Positions 9,208-19,406 of a stretch of DNA of 64,000 bases are shown here, piece by piece. Under the pieces are notes generated by a model, which worked only from the letters and a program-made list of their open reading frames with translations, did not search any database and was not told the origin of the DNA. Every line of letters begins with the position of its first letter. Position 1 is the first letter of the stretch. Both the position numbers and the translations under genes were made by a program. Where the stretch lies: contig NZ_JAJOZC010000001.1 of the NCBI RefSeq assembly GCF_023701695.1, positions 2,790,001 to 2,854,000 of the forward strand. Reading direction: 5' to 3'. The DNA is from Streptomyces sp. RKAG290 (lineage in GTDB: Bacteria > Actinomycetota > Actinomycetes > Streptomycetales > Streptomycetaceae).

Positions 9208-9937
9208 GATGGGGCGTCCGGGTCCCCGGGCGTGTCCGAAGCCGGATCGGAAGCGGGGTCCGAAGCGGGATCTGCGGCCGGGGTCGGGGCCGCGTCCGGG
9301 GTCGGGGCGTCCGCCTGCGTCGGGGCCGGGGCGTCCGCCTGGGCCGGGGCGCCCTCCGGAGTGGTGACGTCCGCCGGGGTCGCGACGTCCGCCGTGGTGG
9401 CGTCCGGGTTCGGCTCGGCGTCGAAGGCCGGGCGGGGGTTGTGCCACGGCGCGTCCGCGGTCGACATCGCACCCGAAGGGGCCTCGCCCCCGGGCGTCCC
9501 GTCTGAAGGCTGTTCGCCGGGCGTCCCGCCTGAAGGCCCCTCGCCCCCCGGCGTCTCCGCCGAAGTAGTGACGCCCGCACGAGGCTCGTCCCCATGGGCG
9601 GCCTCCGCCGGAGCCGCGACGTCCGCCGGAGCACTGGCTTCCGCACGCCCCTCGTCCACCGTCGGCTGCTGGCTCGCCGAGCCCTGGGAGGCGGTTCGGG
9701 TGCGGCGCGGAGGCGCGGTCCTGGGGGCGGGATTCGTAGCGGCTTCCGTGTCTGCGGGCGTACCTGCTGCGGCCGTCCCCTCCCCCGCGGCACCGGTACC
9801 GGCATCCGCCGAGGGCGCCGCCGGCGGCTGCTGGCCCGCCGAGCCGTCGCTCGCGCTGCGGGTGCGACGGGCCGGTCGGTCGCCCGCGGGCCTTGCCGCG
9901 CGGGCCGGGCGGGCGGGGGCCGGGGGGAGCTGCCCCT

Positions 9938-10525
9938 TCAGGGGCCCCATTCGTTCGGGTCGGGCACGCCGGGCGGCAGCATCGTGCGGCGCTTCGGGCC
10001 GCCGTGCTCCGACTCGCCCGGCTCCTTGGCGCCCGGCCAGGCCTTGGCCACGCGGGCCGCCAGGACGAAGTCCTTGCGCAGCGGGTGGCCCTCGAAGCCT
10101 TCGGGCAGCAGCAGCGGGACCAGGTGCGGGTGGCCGTCGAAGCCGATGCCGAACATCTCGTGCGTCTCACGCTCGTGCCACGCCGCGCCCGCGTAGACGT
10201 CGATCGCACTGGGCAGCACGGCCGCCTCGTGCGGAACGGTCGTCCGGACCAGCAGCCGTCGCACCTTCCCGCCGGTTCCGGCCGGCTCGGGCAGCGCGGC
10301 GAGATGGGCGCACACCCGGAAGCCCGTGCCCGGTTCGTCCACGGCACTCAGCCAGTCGAAATAGCTGCAGCCCAGCGCGTCGCGCGCCGTCTGCAGTGCG
10401 GCGATCCAGGAGGCGGGCGGCACATCGACGGTCAGGAGGTCGTACGCCTGCTCCGCCGTGGCGTCCTCGCCGAAGATCTCGGTGACGGCGTCCGGCAGCC
10501 GGTCGTAGCTCGCGGCGGCGGTCAC
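9938..10525 (-). CDS. nuoC: NADH-quinone oxidoreductase subunit C, second cluster (nuoC2), conserved core
   Basis: The 30-kDa subunit core, 195 residues as read. The family signature [19 protein letters not shown], followed by [20 protein letters not shown], is present. The GTG start at 10523-10525 overlaps the nuoB2 stop (GTGA). As given the frame ends at NEWGP. One C short in the run 9941-9944 would explain the early stop, since the next frame continues with [12 protein letters not shown] and a long low-complexity tail. In normal complex I, NuoC pairs tightly with NuoD, yet no nuoD lies in this cluster, so the partner would have to come from the main operon or be absent. Confidence 0.88.
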   Translation of the reverse strand: MTAAASYDRLPDAVTEIFGEDATAEQAYDLLTVDVPPASWIAALQTARDALGCSYFDWLSAVDEPGTGFRVCAHLAALPEPAGTGGKVRRLLVRTTVPHEAAVLPSAIDVYAGAAWHERETHEMFGIGFDGHPHLVPLLLPEGFEGHPLRKDFVLAARVAKAWPGAKEPGESEHGGPKRRTMLPPGVPDPNEWGP

Positions 10526-11328
10526 TTCCGCTCCTCCCCGGACGCGTCGGGTGCGGTGGGTGCATCTGGTGCGGCCGGCGCGTCCGGTGCCGTCGGCGCC
10601 GTCGGTGTATCCGGCGCATCCGGTGCGGTCGGTGCATCCGGCGCCGTCGGCCCATCCGGTGCAGCCGTCGCATCCGGTGCAGCCGGCGCGGACACCAGTC
10701 CGCTGCGCAGCGCCGCAGCGGAGGGGCGGGCGGCGGTGCCCGTCGCGTAGCGCTCGCCCAGCGACTCGCGCGCGATCTTCTCCTGCAGCTTGAGGATGCC
10801 CTGGAGCAGGGCCTCCGGCCGGGGCGGGCAGCCGGGTACGTAGACGTCGACCGGGATGATCTGGTCGACGCCTTTCGTCACGGAGTACGAATCCCAGTAC
10901 GGGCCGCCGCAGTTGGAGCAGGCTCCGAAGGAGATGACGTACTTGGGCTCGGGCATCTGCTCGTAGAGTCGCTTCACCGCCGGGGCCATCTTGTCCGTCA
11001 CCGTGCCGGAAACGATCATCAGGTCGGCCTGGCGGGGGCCGGGCGCGAACGGGATCACGCCGAGCCGGATGAAGTCGTGGCGCGCCATGGAGGCGGCAAT
11101 GAATTCGATGGCACAGCAGGCGAGTCCGAAGTTGAAGACCCAGAGGCTGTAGCGGCGGCCCCAGTTGAGGACCACCTTCATCGGCTCGGGAGCGAGCCGG
11201 GACAGCACTCCCAGGCGCTTCGGCTCGGGGAGGAACGTGGGCACGGGTTCGGGTGCGGGTGCGGCGTCGGGACCCGGCTCGCGTCCTGGCTGCGGGTGGC
11301 CGGAGGACGACGGGCTCGTCACGTCCAT
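10522..11328 (-). CDS. nuoB: NADH-quinone oxidoreductase subunit B, second cluster (nuoB2)
   Basis: The subunit that binds cluster N2, the last iron-sulfur cluster before quinone. All ligand cysteines are present: the adjacent pair C71-C72, C137 in FGACSNCGG and C167 in PGCPPRPE (268-residue numbering). The first 40 or so residues and the last 75 or so are low-complexity; the tail is a run of APDAPT-like repeats encoded by short DNA repeats. Start: ATG at 11326-11328, but an in-frame GTG at 11320-11322 overlaps the nuoA2 stop as GTGA and fits the operon's pattern equally well. NuoB of the main operon (184 residues) has no such tail. Confidence 0.92.
   Translation of the reverse strand: MDVTSPSSSGHPQPGREPGPDAAPAPEPVPTFLPEPKRLGVLSRLAPEPMKVVLNWGRRYSLWVFNFGLACCAIEFIAASMARHDFIRLGVIPFAPGPRQADLMIVSGTVTDKMAPAVKRLYEQMPEPKYVISFGACSNCGGPYWDSYSVTKGVDQIIPVDVYVPGCPPRPEALLQGILKLQEKIARESLGERYATGTAARPSAAALRSGLVSAPAAPDATAAPDGPTAPDAPTAPDAPDTPTAPTAPDAPAAPDAPTAPDASGEERK
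10545..10690. repeat. Degenerate short tandem repeat encoding the NuoB2 tail
   Basis: Units of about 9-15 bases of the GCATCCGGTGCGGTC/GCCGGC type recur some ten times and encode Ala-Pro-Asp-Ala-Pro-Thr repeats. The pattern suggests growth by replication slippage; length probably varies among strains. Confidence 0.7.
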
Positions 11329-11720
11329 TCGAGGACGCCCTTCTTCCATGCGTAGAGCAGTCCCACGGCCAGGAAACCGAGGAAGATGAACATTTCCACC
11401 AGCGTCGTCGCGCCGTATCCGGGCGCGGCGAAGACGGTCGCCCACGGGAACAGGAAGATCGAGTCGACGGCGAAGATCACGTACAGGAAGGCGTACACGT
11501 AGTAACGGACCTGGGTGTGTGCCCAGCCGTCCCCCACGGGGTCCACGCCGCACTCGTACGTGAGGAGTTTCTCCGGCGTCGGGACCACGGGACGCAGCAG
11601 CCGGCCGGCTCCGAAGGCGACGGCGACGAACAGCACGCCGATCACCGCGAGCAGTCCGACGACCGAGTAGCTGTGGAAGTAGTCCGACGCGAGCACGGTC
11701 GGTCCCGGCAGGTCCGCCAC
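11319..11720 (-). CDS. nuoA: NADH-quinone oxidoreductase subunit A, second cluster (nuoA2)
   Basis: A 133-residue, three-helix membrane subunit, first gene of the second nuo operon. The loop YECGVDP and the ending in ..KKGVLEW are NuoA hallmarks, and the second helix has the conserved acidic residue in [15 protein letters not shown] chose GTG at 11718-11720 because GAGGGGG lies about 5 bases upstream; the frame stays open to 11765 without a better site. The 174 bases to the divergent kinase gene must hold the promoter. I see no Rex-type operator there, unlike upstream of the main nuoA. Confidence 0.93.
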   Translation of the reverse strand: MADLPGPTVLASDYFHSYSVVGLLAVIGVLFVAVAFGAGRLLRPVVPTPEKLLTYECGVDPVGDGWAHTQVRYYVYAFLYVIFAVDSIFLFPWATVFAAPGYGATTLVEMFIFLGFLAVGLLYAWKKGVLEWT

Positions 11721-11894
11721 GTCGCCCCCTCGCTCCCTCAAAACTGTTCGACGATCTGTACGCACGGGAGTCTAGGCCCTGTAAAGGGAGGGTAAGCAGC
11801 CGCGTCGGGCAACTGGTGGGGATATCCCTACTTCACGCCACCCACAAGCCCCATGGCGTGCGGAGGTCCCACCCGGCAGGCTGGGGACATGACC

Positions 11895-13115
11895 ATGAGC
11901 CCCCAAGTGCCCGACGACGACCGGCCGCCGCCCGCCCGCTTCGCCCTCGACCCGTGGACCTGGAAGGAGATCTCGCATCTCCTCGCCAACCTCCCCATGG
12001 CGATCGCCGGGTTTGTCTACACCGTTGTCATGATTGCCGTCGGCGTGGGGCTCGCGGTCACGGTGGTCGGCCTGCCCCTGCTGGCGGCCGGATTGCAGGG
12101 TGCGCGGCTGCTGGGCCGGGCCGAGCGGGGCCGGGCACGGGCTCTGCTCGGGCTGCGCATCGACGAGCCGAGCGCGATGGCTCCGGTGCACCGGAAGCAG
12201 GGGTTCTTCACCTGGCTCTGGTCGAGCCTGAAGGACCCGGTGGGCTGGCGCGCGGTGCTGTACTCCTTCATCCGGCTGCCGTGGGGCGTACTCACCTTCG
12301 CGGTGACGCTGGTGAGCCTGTTCGTGCTGTGGCCGGTGCTCCCCTTCACCGCAAGGCTCTTGACCAACGCCGACCGGGGCATGGTGCGCGGGCTGCTCTC
12401 CCCGTCCGACGAACTGGAACGCCGGATCGCGGAGCTGGAGTCGGACCGGGGTGTGGTCGTCGACACGGCCGCCGCCGACCTGCGCCGCATCGAGCGCGAC
12501 CTGCACGACGGCGCCCAGGCCCGCCTCGTCGCCCTCGCCATGGGGCTCGGCCTGGCCAAGGAGAAGCTCACCGACGACCCCGAGGCCGCGGCCCGGATGG
12601 TCGACGAGGCGCACGGCGAGGTCAAGGTCGCCCTCCAGGAACTGCGCGACCTCGCCCGCGGCATCCACCCCGCCGTCCTCACCGACCGCGGACTGGACGC
12701 CGCACTCTCCGCCATCGCCTCCCGCTGCACCGTCCCCGTCACGGTGGGCGTGGAGCTGCCGGGGCGGCCCGCGCAGGCCATCGAGGGAATCGCCTACTTC
12801 ACCGTGTCCGAGCTGCTGCAGAACGTCAGCAAGCACAGCGGGGCCCGTTCGGCGTCCGTCGATGTGTGGCGGACCGCGGACCGGCTGCTGATCCAGGTGA
12901 CCGACGACGGGCGGGGCGGGGCCTCGATGGACGGCGGTACGGGAATGTCGGGGCTGGCGGAGCGGCTGGGCGCCGTGGACGGGCTGTTCGTCCTCGACTC
13001 GCCGGCCGGCGGACCGACGACGGTCACCGCGGAGCTGCCCTGGCGCGACCGGGAGGAAGACAAGGGCGCTGCCGGGGACCGTTCCGGCCGCGCGGGTGCG
13101 GGCGAGCGGCGCTGA
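11895..13115 (+). CDS. Sensor histidine kinase 1 (NarL-type, membrane bound)
   Basis: A 406-residue membrane kinase. The N-terminal half has four hydrophobic segments in the arrangement of the Streptomyces sensor-domain kinases. The second half carries the HisKA_3 phosphoacceptor motif RIERDLHDGAQARL with H204, then a HATPase domain with the N-box SELLQNVSKH (N310) and a DDGRGG G-box. I prefer ATG 11895 over ATG 11889 because GGGG at 11883-11886 is spaced properly only for the later start. It is divergent from nuoA2 and followed by a second, closely similar kinase and one response regulator. Over the kinase core the DNA is nearly identical to kinase 2. The signal sensed is unknown. Confidence 0.93.
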   Translation: MSPQVPDDDRPPPARFALDPWTWKEISHLLANLPMAIAGFVYTVVMIAVGVGLAVTVVGLPLLAAGLQGARLLGRAERGRARALLGLRIDEPSAMAPVHRKQGFFTWLWSSLKDPVGWRAVLYSFIRLPWGVLTFAVTLVSLFVLWPVLPFTARLLTNADRGMVRGLLSPSDELERRIAELESDRGVVVDTAAADLRRIERDLHDGAQARLVALAMGLGLAKEKLTDDPEAAARMVDEAHGEVKVALQELRDLARGIHPAVLTDRGLDAALSAIASRCTVPVTVGVELPGRPAQAIEGIAYFTVSELLQNVSKHSGARSASVDVWRTADRLLIQVTDDGRGGASMDGGTGMSGLAERLGAVDGLFVLDSPAGGPTTVTAELPWRDREEDKGAAGDRSGRAGAGERR

Positions 13116-13268
13116 GGGTGGGGAAAACCCCCGGCCGAAGAGGGATACCGCCCTCATGGTGCGCGGCCGGGCCGGAGACCACCCTGGAAGTACACCGCAA
13201 GTACGCACAGCAGACAGCCGCAGACAGCCGACGCAGACGCGGACGCAGAGAAATGGACGGGGACCCCC

Positions 13269-14626
13269 ATGGCCACGGCATACGGACCGGACACACTGGA
13301 CCCCCAGCGGCCGCGAACCGGCTCCGGGGACGATCGGCCCGCCAGGAAGCACTTCCTGCCGGCCGGACTGCGTGCCCCCTTCGAGGCCCGGACCTGGCGT
13401 GAGTTCGGCTATCTGATGCTGAGCCTGCCGATCAGCATCGTGCTGTTCTGCTTCGCGATCACCATGACGTCGCTGAGCGCCGGCCTGCTCATCACCTTCC
13501 TGGGGTTCCCCTCCTGGCCTCCACGCTGGCCATGTGCCGCGGCTTCGGCGCGATGGAGCGGGCCAGGGCCCGGGGCCTGCTGAAGCTGGACGTGCCCGCG
13601 CCCGCACCGGTGCGGGGGCGGACCGGCGGCCTGATGTCCTGGGTCGGGGCGGTCCTGAAGAGCGGGGTGTCCTGGCGCCACCTGCTCTACGCGGTGCTGC
13701 ACTTCCCGTGGGCGGTCTTCGCCTTCTGCGTCTCACTGACGTTCTGGGCGTACGGGTGGGCGGCGCTCAGTTACCCGTTGTGGAAGTGGGTCTTCCCGAC
13801 GCACGTGGGGGTAAGCGGCGTTCAGCTGTACGGGGACTCCACCCACGAGGTCTACCTGGACTCGTCCTTCGACCTGACCGTGACCAGCGCGGTGGGGCTG
13901 GCGATCGTCCTGGTCACCCCGTGGATCATCCGCGGTCTCACCTCCGTGGACCGGCTGATGGTGGCCGGGCTGCTCGGTCCGTCCCGGCTGGCCACCCGCG
14001 TCACGGAGCTGGAGTCGGACCGCGGTGTCGTCGTCGACACGGCCGCCGCCGACCTGCGCCGCATCGAGCGCGACCTGCACGACGGCGCCCAGGCCCGCCT
14101 CGTCGCCCTCGCCATGGACCTGGGGCTGGCCAAGGAGAAGCTGACCGCGGATCCCGAGGCCGCGGCCCGGATGGTCGACGAGGCGCACGGCGAGGTCAAG
14201 GTCGCCCTCCAGGAACTGCGCGACCTCGCCCGCGGCATCCACCCCGCCGTCCTCACCGACCGCGGACTGGACGCCGCACTCTCCGCCATCGCCTCCCGCT
14301 GCACCGTCCCCGTCACGGTCGAGGTCGACCTGGCGTCCCGGCCGGCGCAGGCCATAGAAGGCATCGCCTACTACACGGTGTCCGAACTGCTGCAGAACGT
14401 CAGCAAGCACGCCCGCGCCACCCGCGCCTCGGTCGACGTGTGGCGGACGGCGGACCGGCTGATGCTCCAGGTCACCGACAACGGGCGCGGCGGCGCCGAC
14501 CTGACGTCGGGCAGCGGGCTGGCCGGGCTGACCGAGCGGCTGGACGCGGTGGACGGTGTCCTGGTCGTGGAGTCACCGGTGGGCGGACCGACCAGGGTCA
14601 CGGCCGAGCTCCCCTGGCGTGGCTGA
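13269..14626 (+). pseudogene. Sensor histidine kinase 2, one frameshift, probably sequence error
   Basis: Second NarL-type kinase. The ATG at 13269 begins a frame with a first membrane pair; it breaks at the C run 13508-13511 and continues from MCRGFGAMERARARG to the stop at 14626. With one C restored the protein is 452 residues with TFLGFPLLASTLAMCRGF at the join, matching the same place in kinase 1. H271 lies in ERDLHDGAQARL, and the HATPase domain is complete. An extracellular loop of about 45 residues, absent from kinase 1, lies between the last membrane helices. The 153-base gap from kinase 1 shows no clear terminator. Either kinase could phosphorylate the response regulator downstream. 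Confidence 0.88.
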
Positions 14627-14646
14627 CCCGCTTTCCGTACCCGGTC

Positions 14647-14678
14647 GCCGGGCGGGCCCCCTGCCGGGCCCGTCCGGC
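14647..14678 (+). terminator. GC-rich hairpin after kinase 2
   Basis: Arms at 14647-14659 and 14666-14678, 13 bp with one G-U pair and a 6-base loop, lie just past the kinase 2 stop and before the response regulator. There is no U tract, as is usual in Streptomyces. It may attenuate transcription into the regulator gene rather than end it. Confidence 0.55.
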
Positions 14679-14812
14679 GGCCGGGCGTTCCGTGCCGGGA
14701 GCACCCTGCGCGGAAGTGACGCAACCCTTCGAATGCCCGCTACGTCACTGCCGGTACTGAGATGCTGAACGGCATACGGGTGGCAACAGCGAGCAGTGGG
14801 GGAATCAGCTTC

Positions 14813-15487
14813 GTGGTGGAGGACAGGGTGCGCGTGGTCATCGCCGAGGATTCGGTACTGCTCCGGGAGGGACTCACCCGGCTGCTGACGGATCTCGGGC
14901 ATGACGTCGTGGCAGGGGTCGGGGACGCGGAGGCGCTGATCAGGACGGTGGGCGAGCTCGCCACGCAGGACGCGCTGCCGGATGTGGTGGTGGCCGACGT
15001 ACGGATGCCGCCGACGCACACCGACGAGGGCGTGCGGGCAGCGGTGCGGCTGCGCAAGGAGTACCCGGGGATCGGGGTGCTGGTCCTTTCGCAGTACGTC
15101 GAGGAGCAGTACGCCACCGAGCTGCTGGCCGGGTCCAGCCGGGGTGTGGGGTATCTGCTGAAGGACCGGGTCGCCGAGGTCCGGGAGTTCGTGGACGCGG
15201 TGGTCCGGGTGGCGCAGGGCGGTACGGCGCTGGACCCGGAAGTGGTGGCGCAGCTGCTGGGCCGGAGCCGTAAGCAGGACGTACTGGCCGGGCTGACGCC
15301 CCGTGAGCGTGAGGTCCTCGGCCTGATGGCGGAGGGGCGGACGAATTCGGCGGTGGCCAAACAGCTGGTGGTGAGCGACGGCGCGGTGGAGAAGCACGTC
15401 AGCAACATCTTCCTGAAGCTGGGGCTGTCCCCCAGCGTCGGCGACCACCGGCGGGTGCTGGCCGTGCTGACCTATCTGAACTCCTGA
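14813..15487 (+). CDS. LuxR/NarL-family response regulator
   Basis: A 224-residue two-component regulator. The receiver domain (residues 1-125) has the acidic pocket ED near the start, phosphoacceptor D62 in VVADVRMPP and the conserved K in YLLKDRV. The C-terminal LuxR helix-turn-helix (about 158-220) begins LTPREREVLGLMAEGRTN and contains VVSDGAVEKHVSNIFLKL. I chose GTG 14813 because GGGGGA lies 9 bases upstream and the protein then starts like other family members; the open frame reaches back to ATG 14762. It sits behind the two kinases, divergent from nuo2 and upstream of korAB, so either neighbour is a plausible target. Confidence 0.93.
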   Translation: MVEDRVRVVIAEDSVLLREGLTRLLTDLGHDVVAGVGDAEALIRTVGELATQDALPDVVVADVRMPPTHTDEGVRAAVRLRKEYPGIGVLVLSQYVEEQYATELLAGSSRGVGYLLKDRVAEVREFVDAVVRVAQGGTALDPEVVAQLLGRSRKQDVLAGLTPREREVLGLMAEGRTNSAVAKQLVVSDGAVEKHVSNIFLKLGLSPSVGDHRRVLAVLTYLNS

Positions 15488-15798
15488 TGCCGCGCTGACC
15501 TGTCCGGACTCCGGATGCCGCGCCCGACTGTCTGACACTCTGTCAGGTGGTCGTCCGGATGCTCCCGGGCGGCGTCCGGACGGGAGCCCGCGACTCGCTC
15601 CACGCCCTCTCCAGCGAGGGTCCAACGAGGAACCGGGTGGCTGATGAATCATGACGGAACAGCGCCGAAAAGCGTCTCAAAATGCCGTCCACCATGTGAT
15701 CGGCCAGAGGAAGGCGACCCTTACAGACGTAGGGTGGGGCGCGGGACCGCCGGCGGGCCGGATGGTTCCGAGCCGCCGCGCCGAGGGAGGTCCAGTAA
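15488..15798. other. 311-base spacer between the response regulator and korA
   Basis: No gene is visible. A small palindrome CTGACA-CTC-TGTCAG lies at 15532-15546, perhaps a weak terminator for the regulator gene. The korA promoter should lie in the right half, which is less GC-rich (15640-15730). The strong ribosome site GAGGGAGG at 15783-15790 precedes the korA GTG. Confidence 0.5.
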
Positions 15799-17743
15799 GT
15801 GACCAGCCAGGTCAGTAGCCCAGCCGAACAGGCCGATGAGGCCAGTGACGCGCTCGTAGGGGGACAGCGTGCCCCCCAGTCCGCAGCAGGCACCGGTGAG
15901 AAGGAAGTCCGTCGTCTGGACCGGGTCATCATCCGTTTCGCGGGTGACTCGGGAGACGGGATGCAGCTCACGGGTGACAGGTTCACCTCGGAGACCGCGT
16001 CCTTCGGGAACGACCTCTCCACCCTGCCGAACTTCCCCGCCGAGATCCGGGCCCCCGCAGGCACTCTGCCGGGCGTCTCCAGCTTCCAGCTGCACTTCGC
16101 CGACCACGACATCCTGACCCCCGGCGACGCACCCAACGTCCTGGTCGCGATGAACCCGGCCGCACTGCGGGCGAACATCGAGGACGTGCCGCGCGGCGCC
16201 GAAATCATCGTCAACACCGACGAGTTCACCAAGCGGCCGATGGCGAAGGTCGGCTACGACACCTCGCCGCTGGAGGACGGTTCACTGGAGGCGTACAACG
16301 TCCATCCGGTGCCGCTGACCACGCTCACGATCGAGGCGCTGAAGGAGTTCGGGCTCTCCCGCAAGGAGGCCGAGCGCTCCAAGAACATGTTCGCGCTCGG
16401 GCTGCTCTCCTGGATGTACCACCGTCCGACCGAGGGAACCGAGACGTTCCTGCGGGCCAAGTTCGCGAAGAAGCCGCAGATCGCCGAGGCGAACGTGGCC
16501 GCGTTCCGGGCCGGCTGGAACTTCGGGGAGACCACGGAGGACTTCGCCGTCTCCTACGAGGTCGCCCCGGCGTCGCAGGCCTTCCCGACGGGTACGTACC
16601 GCAACATCTCGGGGAACCTCGCGCTGTCCTACGGACTGATCGCCGCGGGCCGGCAGGCCGACCTCCCGGTCTACCTGGGCTCCTACCCGATCACCCCGGC
16701 CTCCGACATCCTGCACGAGCTCAGCAAGCACAAGAACTTCGGTGTGCGCACCTTCCAGGCGGAGGACGAGATCGCGGGCATCGGGGCGGCGCTGGGCGCG
16801 GCGTTCGGCGGTGCGCTCGGGGTGACGACCACGTCCGGGCCCGGGGTGGCCCTGAAGTCGGAGACCATCGGCCTGGCCGTCTCCCTCGAACTGCCGCTGC
16901 TGATCATCGACATCCAGCGCGGCGGCCCCTCCACCGGGCTGCCCACCAAGACCGAGCAGGCCGACCTGCTCCAGGCGATGTACGGGCGCAACGGCGAGGC
17001 ACCCGTCCCGATCGTGGCCCCGAAGACCCCGGCGGACTGCTTCGACGCCGCACTGGACGCCGCCCGGATCGCGCTGACCTACCGCACCCCGGTCTTCCTC
17101 CTCTCCGACGGCTACCTCGCCAACGGCTCCGAGCCCTGGCGCATCCCCGAGGTCGACCAGCTCCCCGACCTGCGGGTCCAGTTCGCCGGCGGCCCCAATC
17201 ACGAACTGGCCGACGGCACCGAGGTCTTCTGGCCCTACAAGCGCGACCCGCAGACCCTGGCCCGCCCGTGGGCGGTGCCCGGCACGCCCGGTCTCGAACA
17301 CCGCATCGGCGGCATCGAGAAGCAGGACGGCACCGGCAACATCTCCTACGACCCCGCCAACCACGACTTCATGGTCCGCACCCGCCAGGCCAAGGTCGAC
17401 AACATCGAGGTCCCGGACGTGGAGGTCGACGACCCCGCGGAGGCGAAGACCCTGGTGCTGGGCTGGGGCTCCACCTACGGCCCCATCACCGCCGCCGTCC
17501 GCAGGCTCCGCGCGGCCGGGCAGCCCATCGCCCAGGCCCACCTGCGCCACCTCAACCCGTTCCCGCGGAATCTCGGCGAGGTGCTGAAGCGTTACGACAA
17601 GGTGGTCGTCCCGGAGATGAACCTCGGGCAGCTGGCCACCCTCATCCGGGCCAAGTACCTGGTGGACGCGCACAGTTACAACCAGGTCAACGGCATGCCG
17701 TTCAAGGCCGAGCAGCTCGCGACGGCCCTCAAGGAGGCCATCG

Positions 17744-17751
<8 letters not shown>
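15799..17751 (+). CDS. korA: 2-oxoacid:ferredoxin oxidoreductase, alpha (gamma-alpha fused) subunit
   Basis: A 650-residue subunit of the enzyme that oxidatively decarboxylates a 2-oxoacid, probably 2-oxoglutarate, to the CoA thioester and passes electrons to ferredoxin. The N-terminal gamma domain (about 40-225) begins IIRFAGDSGDGMQLTGDRF. The alpha domain (about 260-500) has LGSYPITPASDILHELS and TTTSGPGVALKSE, followed by the C-terminal transketolase-like domain. GTG start with a strong GAGGGAGG site. It overlaps korB by eight bases, so the two are translationally coupled. In actinobacteria this enzyme serves the TCA cycle or supplies reduced ferredoxin. Confidence 0.95.
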
Positions 17752-18802
<1,051 letters not shown>

Positions 18803-18824
18803 GGCCTTCGGTCCCCTGACCGGC

Positions 18825-18878
18825 TGACGACGCGGCGCGGCCCCCGGGAGCGATTCCGGGGGCCGCGCCGCGTCGTCA
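18825..18878. terminator. Perfect 23-bp hairpin between korB and the convergent hxlR gene
   Basis: Arms at 18825-18847 and 18856-18878 are perfectly complementary over 23 bp with loop GAGCGATT. It lies 22 bases past the korB stop and 13 bases past the stop of the converging hxlR gene, so it can serve as a bidirectional terminator. Confidence 0.85.
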
Positions 18879-18891
18879 CCCCGCGCGCGCC

Positions 18892-19296
18892 TCAGCCCGT
18901 CCGGCGCTCCTGGCCCTCGTCGTACGCCGTGCGTGCCGCGTCCACCGCGTCCAGGTGCCGCTCCGACCAGCGGGCCAGGGCCCACACCTGCTCGGCGGCC
19001 TCCCGGCCCATGCCGGTGAGCGTGTAGTCCACCCGGGGCGGGATGACCGGCTTGGCGTCCCGGTCCACGAAGCCGTCGCGCTCCAGCGTCCGGAGCGTCT
19101 GCGCCAGCATCTTCTCGCTGACCCCGCCGACCTCGCGGCGCAGCTCGCTGAAGCGGTACGAGCGCTCCAGCAGGGCGGCGAGCACGAGCACTCCCCAGCG
19201 GCTGGTGACGTGTTCGAGCACCAGGCGGGAAGGGCACATCGGCTCCCGCACGTCCGGCCGCCGCACCGGTTCTCGTTCCACGTTCCTTACGCTCAT
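18892..19296 (-). CDS. HxlR-family transcriptional regulator
   Basis: A 134-residue winged helix-turn-helix regulator of the HxlR type. C21 in MCPSRLVLEHVTSRWG is the conserved cysteine near the first helix, known in several family members as the redox or quinone-stress sensing residue. The recognition region is FSELRREVGGVSEKMLAQTLRTLERDG. It is divergent from the NmrA-type quinone reductase gene with a palindrome between them, the same arrangement as the YtfH/YtfG (QorR/Qor2) pairs. I infer that it represses both genes and is released by quinones or disulfide stress. ATG start 19294-19296. Confidence 0.92.
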   Translation of the reverse strand: MSVRNVEREPVRRPDVREPMCPSRLVLEHVTSRWGVLVLAALLERSYRFSELRREVGGVSEKMLAQTLRTLERDGFVDRDAKPVIPPRVDYTLTGMGREAAEQVWALARWSERHLDAVDAARTAYDEGQERRTG

Positions 19297-19299
19297 GCC

Positions 19300-19324
19300 A
19301 GTACCTTACTTCAAAGTGGGTACT
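19300..19324. promoter_or_regulatory. Palindromic candidate operator in the hxlR / quinone reductase intergenic region
   Basis: AGTACC (19300-19305) and GGTACT (19319-19324) are exact inverted repeats with 13 bases between them, four bases from the hxlR start codon. This AT-richer 110-base intergenic region should contain both divergent promoters. HxlR proteins bind such spaced dyads as dimers; the assignment to this regulator is inference. Confidence 0.55.
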
Positions 19325-19406
19325 TTCTTCTGGTTAGCGCCACCCTTAGAGTAAGTCTCAGAGCACACGAACAGGAACATGCGCACCTGAAGAGGAGAAA
19401 AACCCC

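Larger units (their letters stand above)
8893..9937 (-). other. nuoC: Low-complexity C-terminal extension of nuoC2, displaced by two apparent single-base losses
   Basis: This kilobase is not an ordinary spacer. Directly after the nuoC2 stop, the next frame continues with [14 protein letters not shown] and then about 240 residues rich in Ala, Pro, Thr, Asp and Glu, including a DAPWHNPRPAFD segment. Restoring one C at the run 9941-9944 joins it to NuoC2. In 9083-9200 the frame shifts once more, in a G-rich tract that also holds a dispersed repeat. It then continues as a PAASEAPDAPEAPDTP-like stretch ending in TGA at 8893-8895, which overlaps the nuoH2 GTG. With both bases restored the whole gene would encode 544 residues. 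Codon bias favours this reading, but it is inference. Confidence 0.65.

Noticed and set aside
8595..9950. A separate gene of 451 codons between nuoC2 and nuoH2
   Set aside because: Its first part reads as the continuation of NuoC2 and its end overlaps nuoH2 in the wrong frame; there is no independent start signal.
11772..13736. 654-codon minus-strand open frame opposite the kinases
   Set aside because: Composition of a shadow; the plus strand encodes clear kinase motifs.
15488..15798. A riboswitch before korA
   Set aside because: Only one small palindrome is visible and no known aptamer core; not enough to support it.
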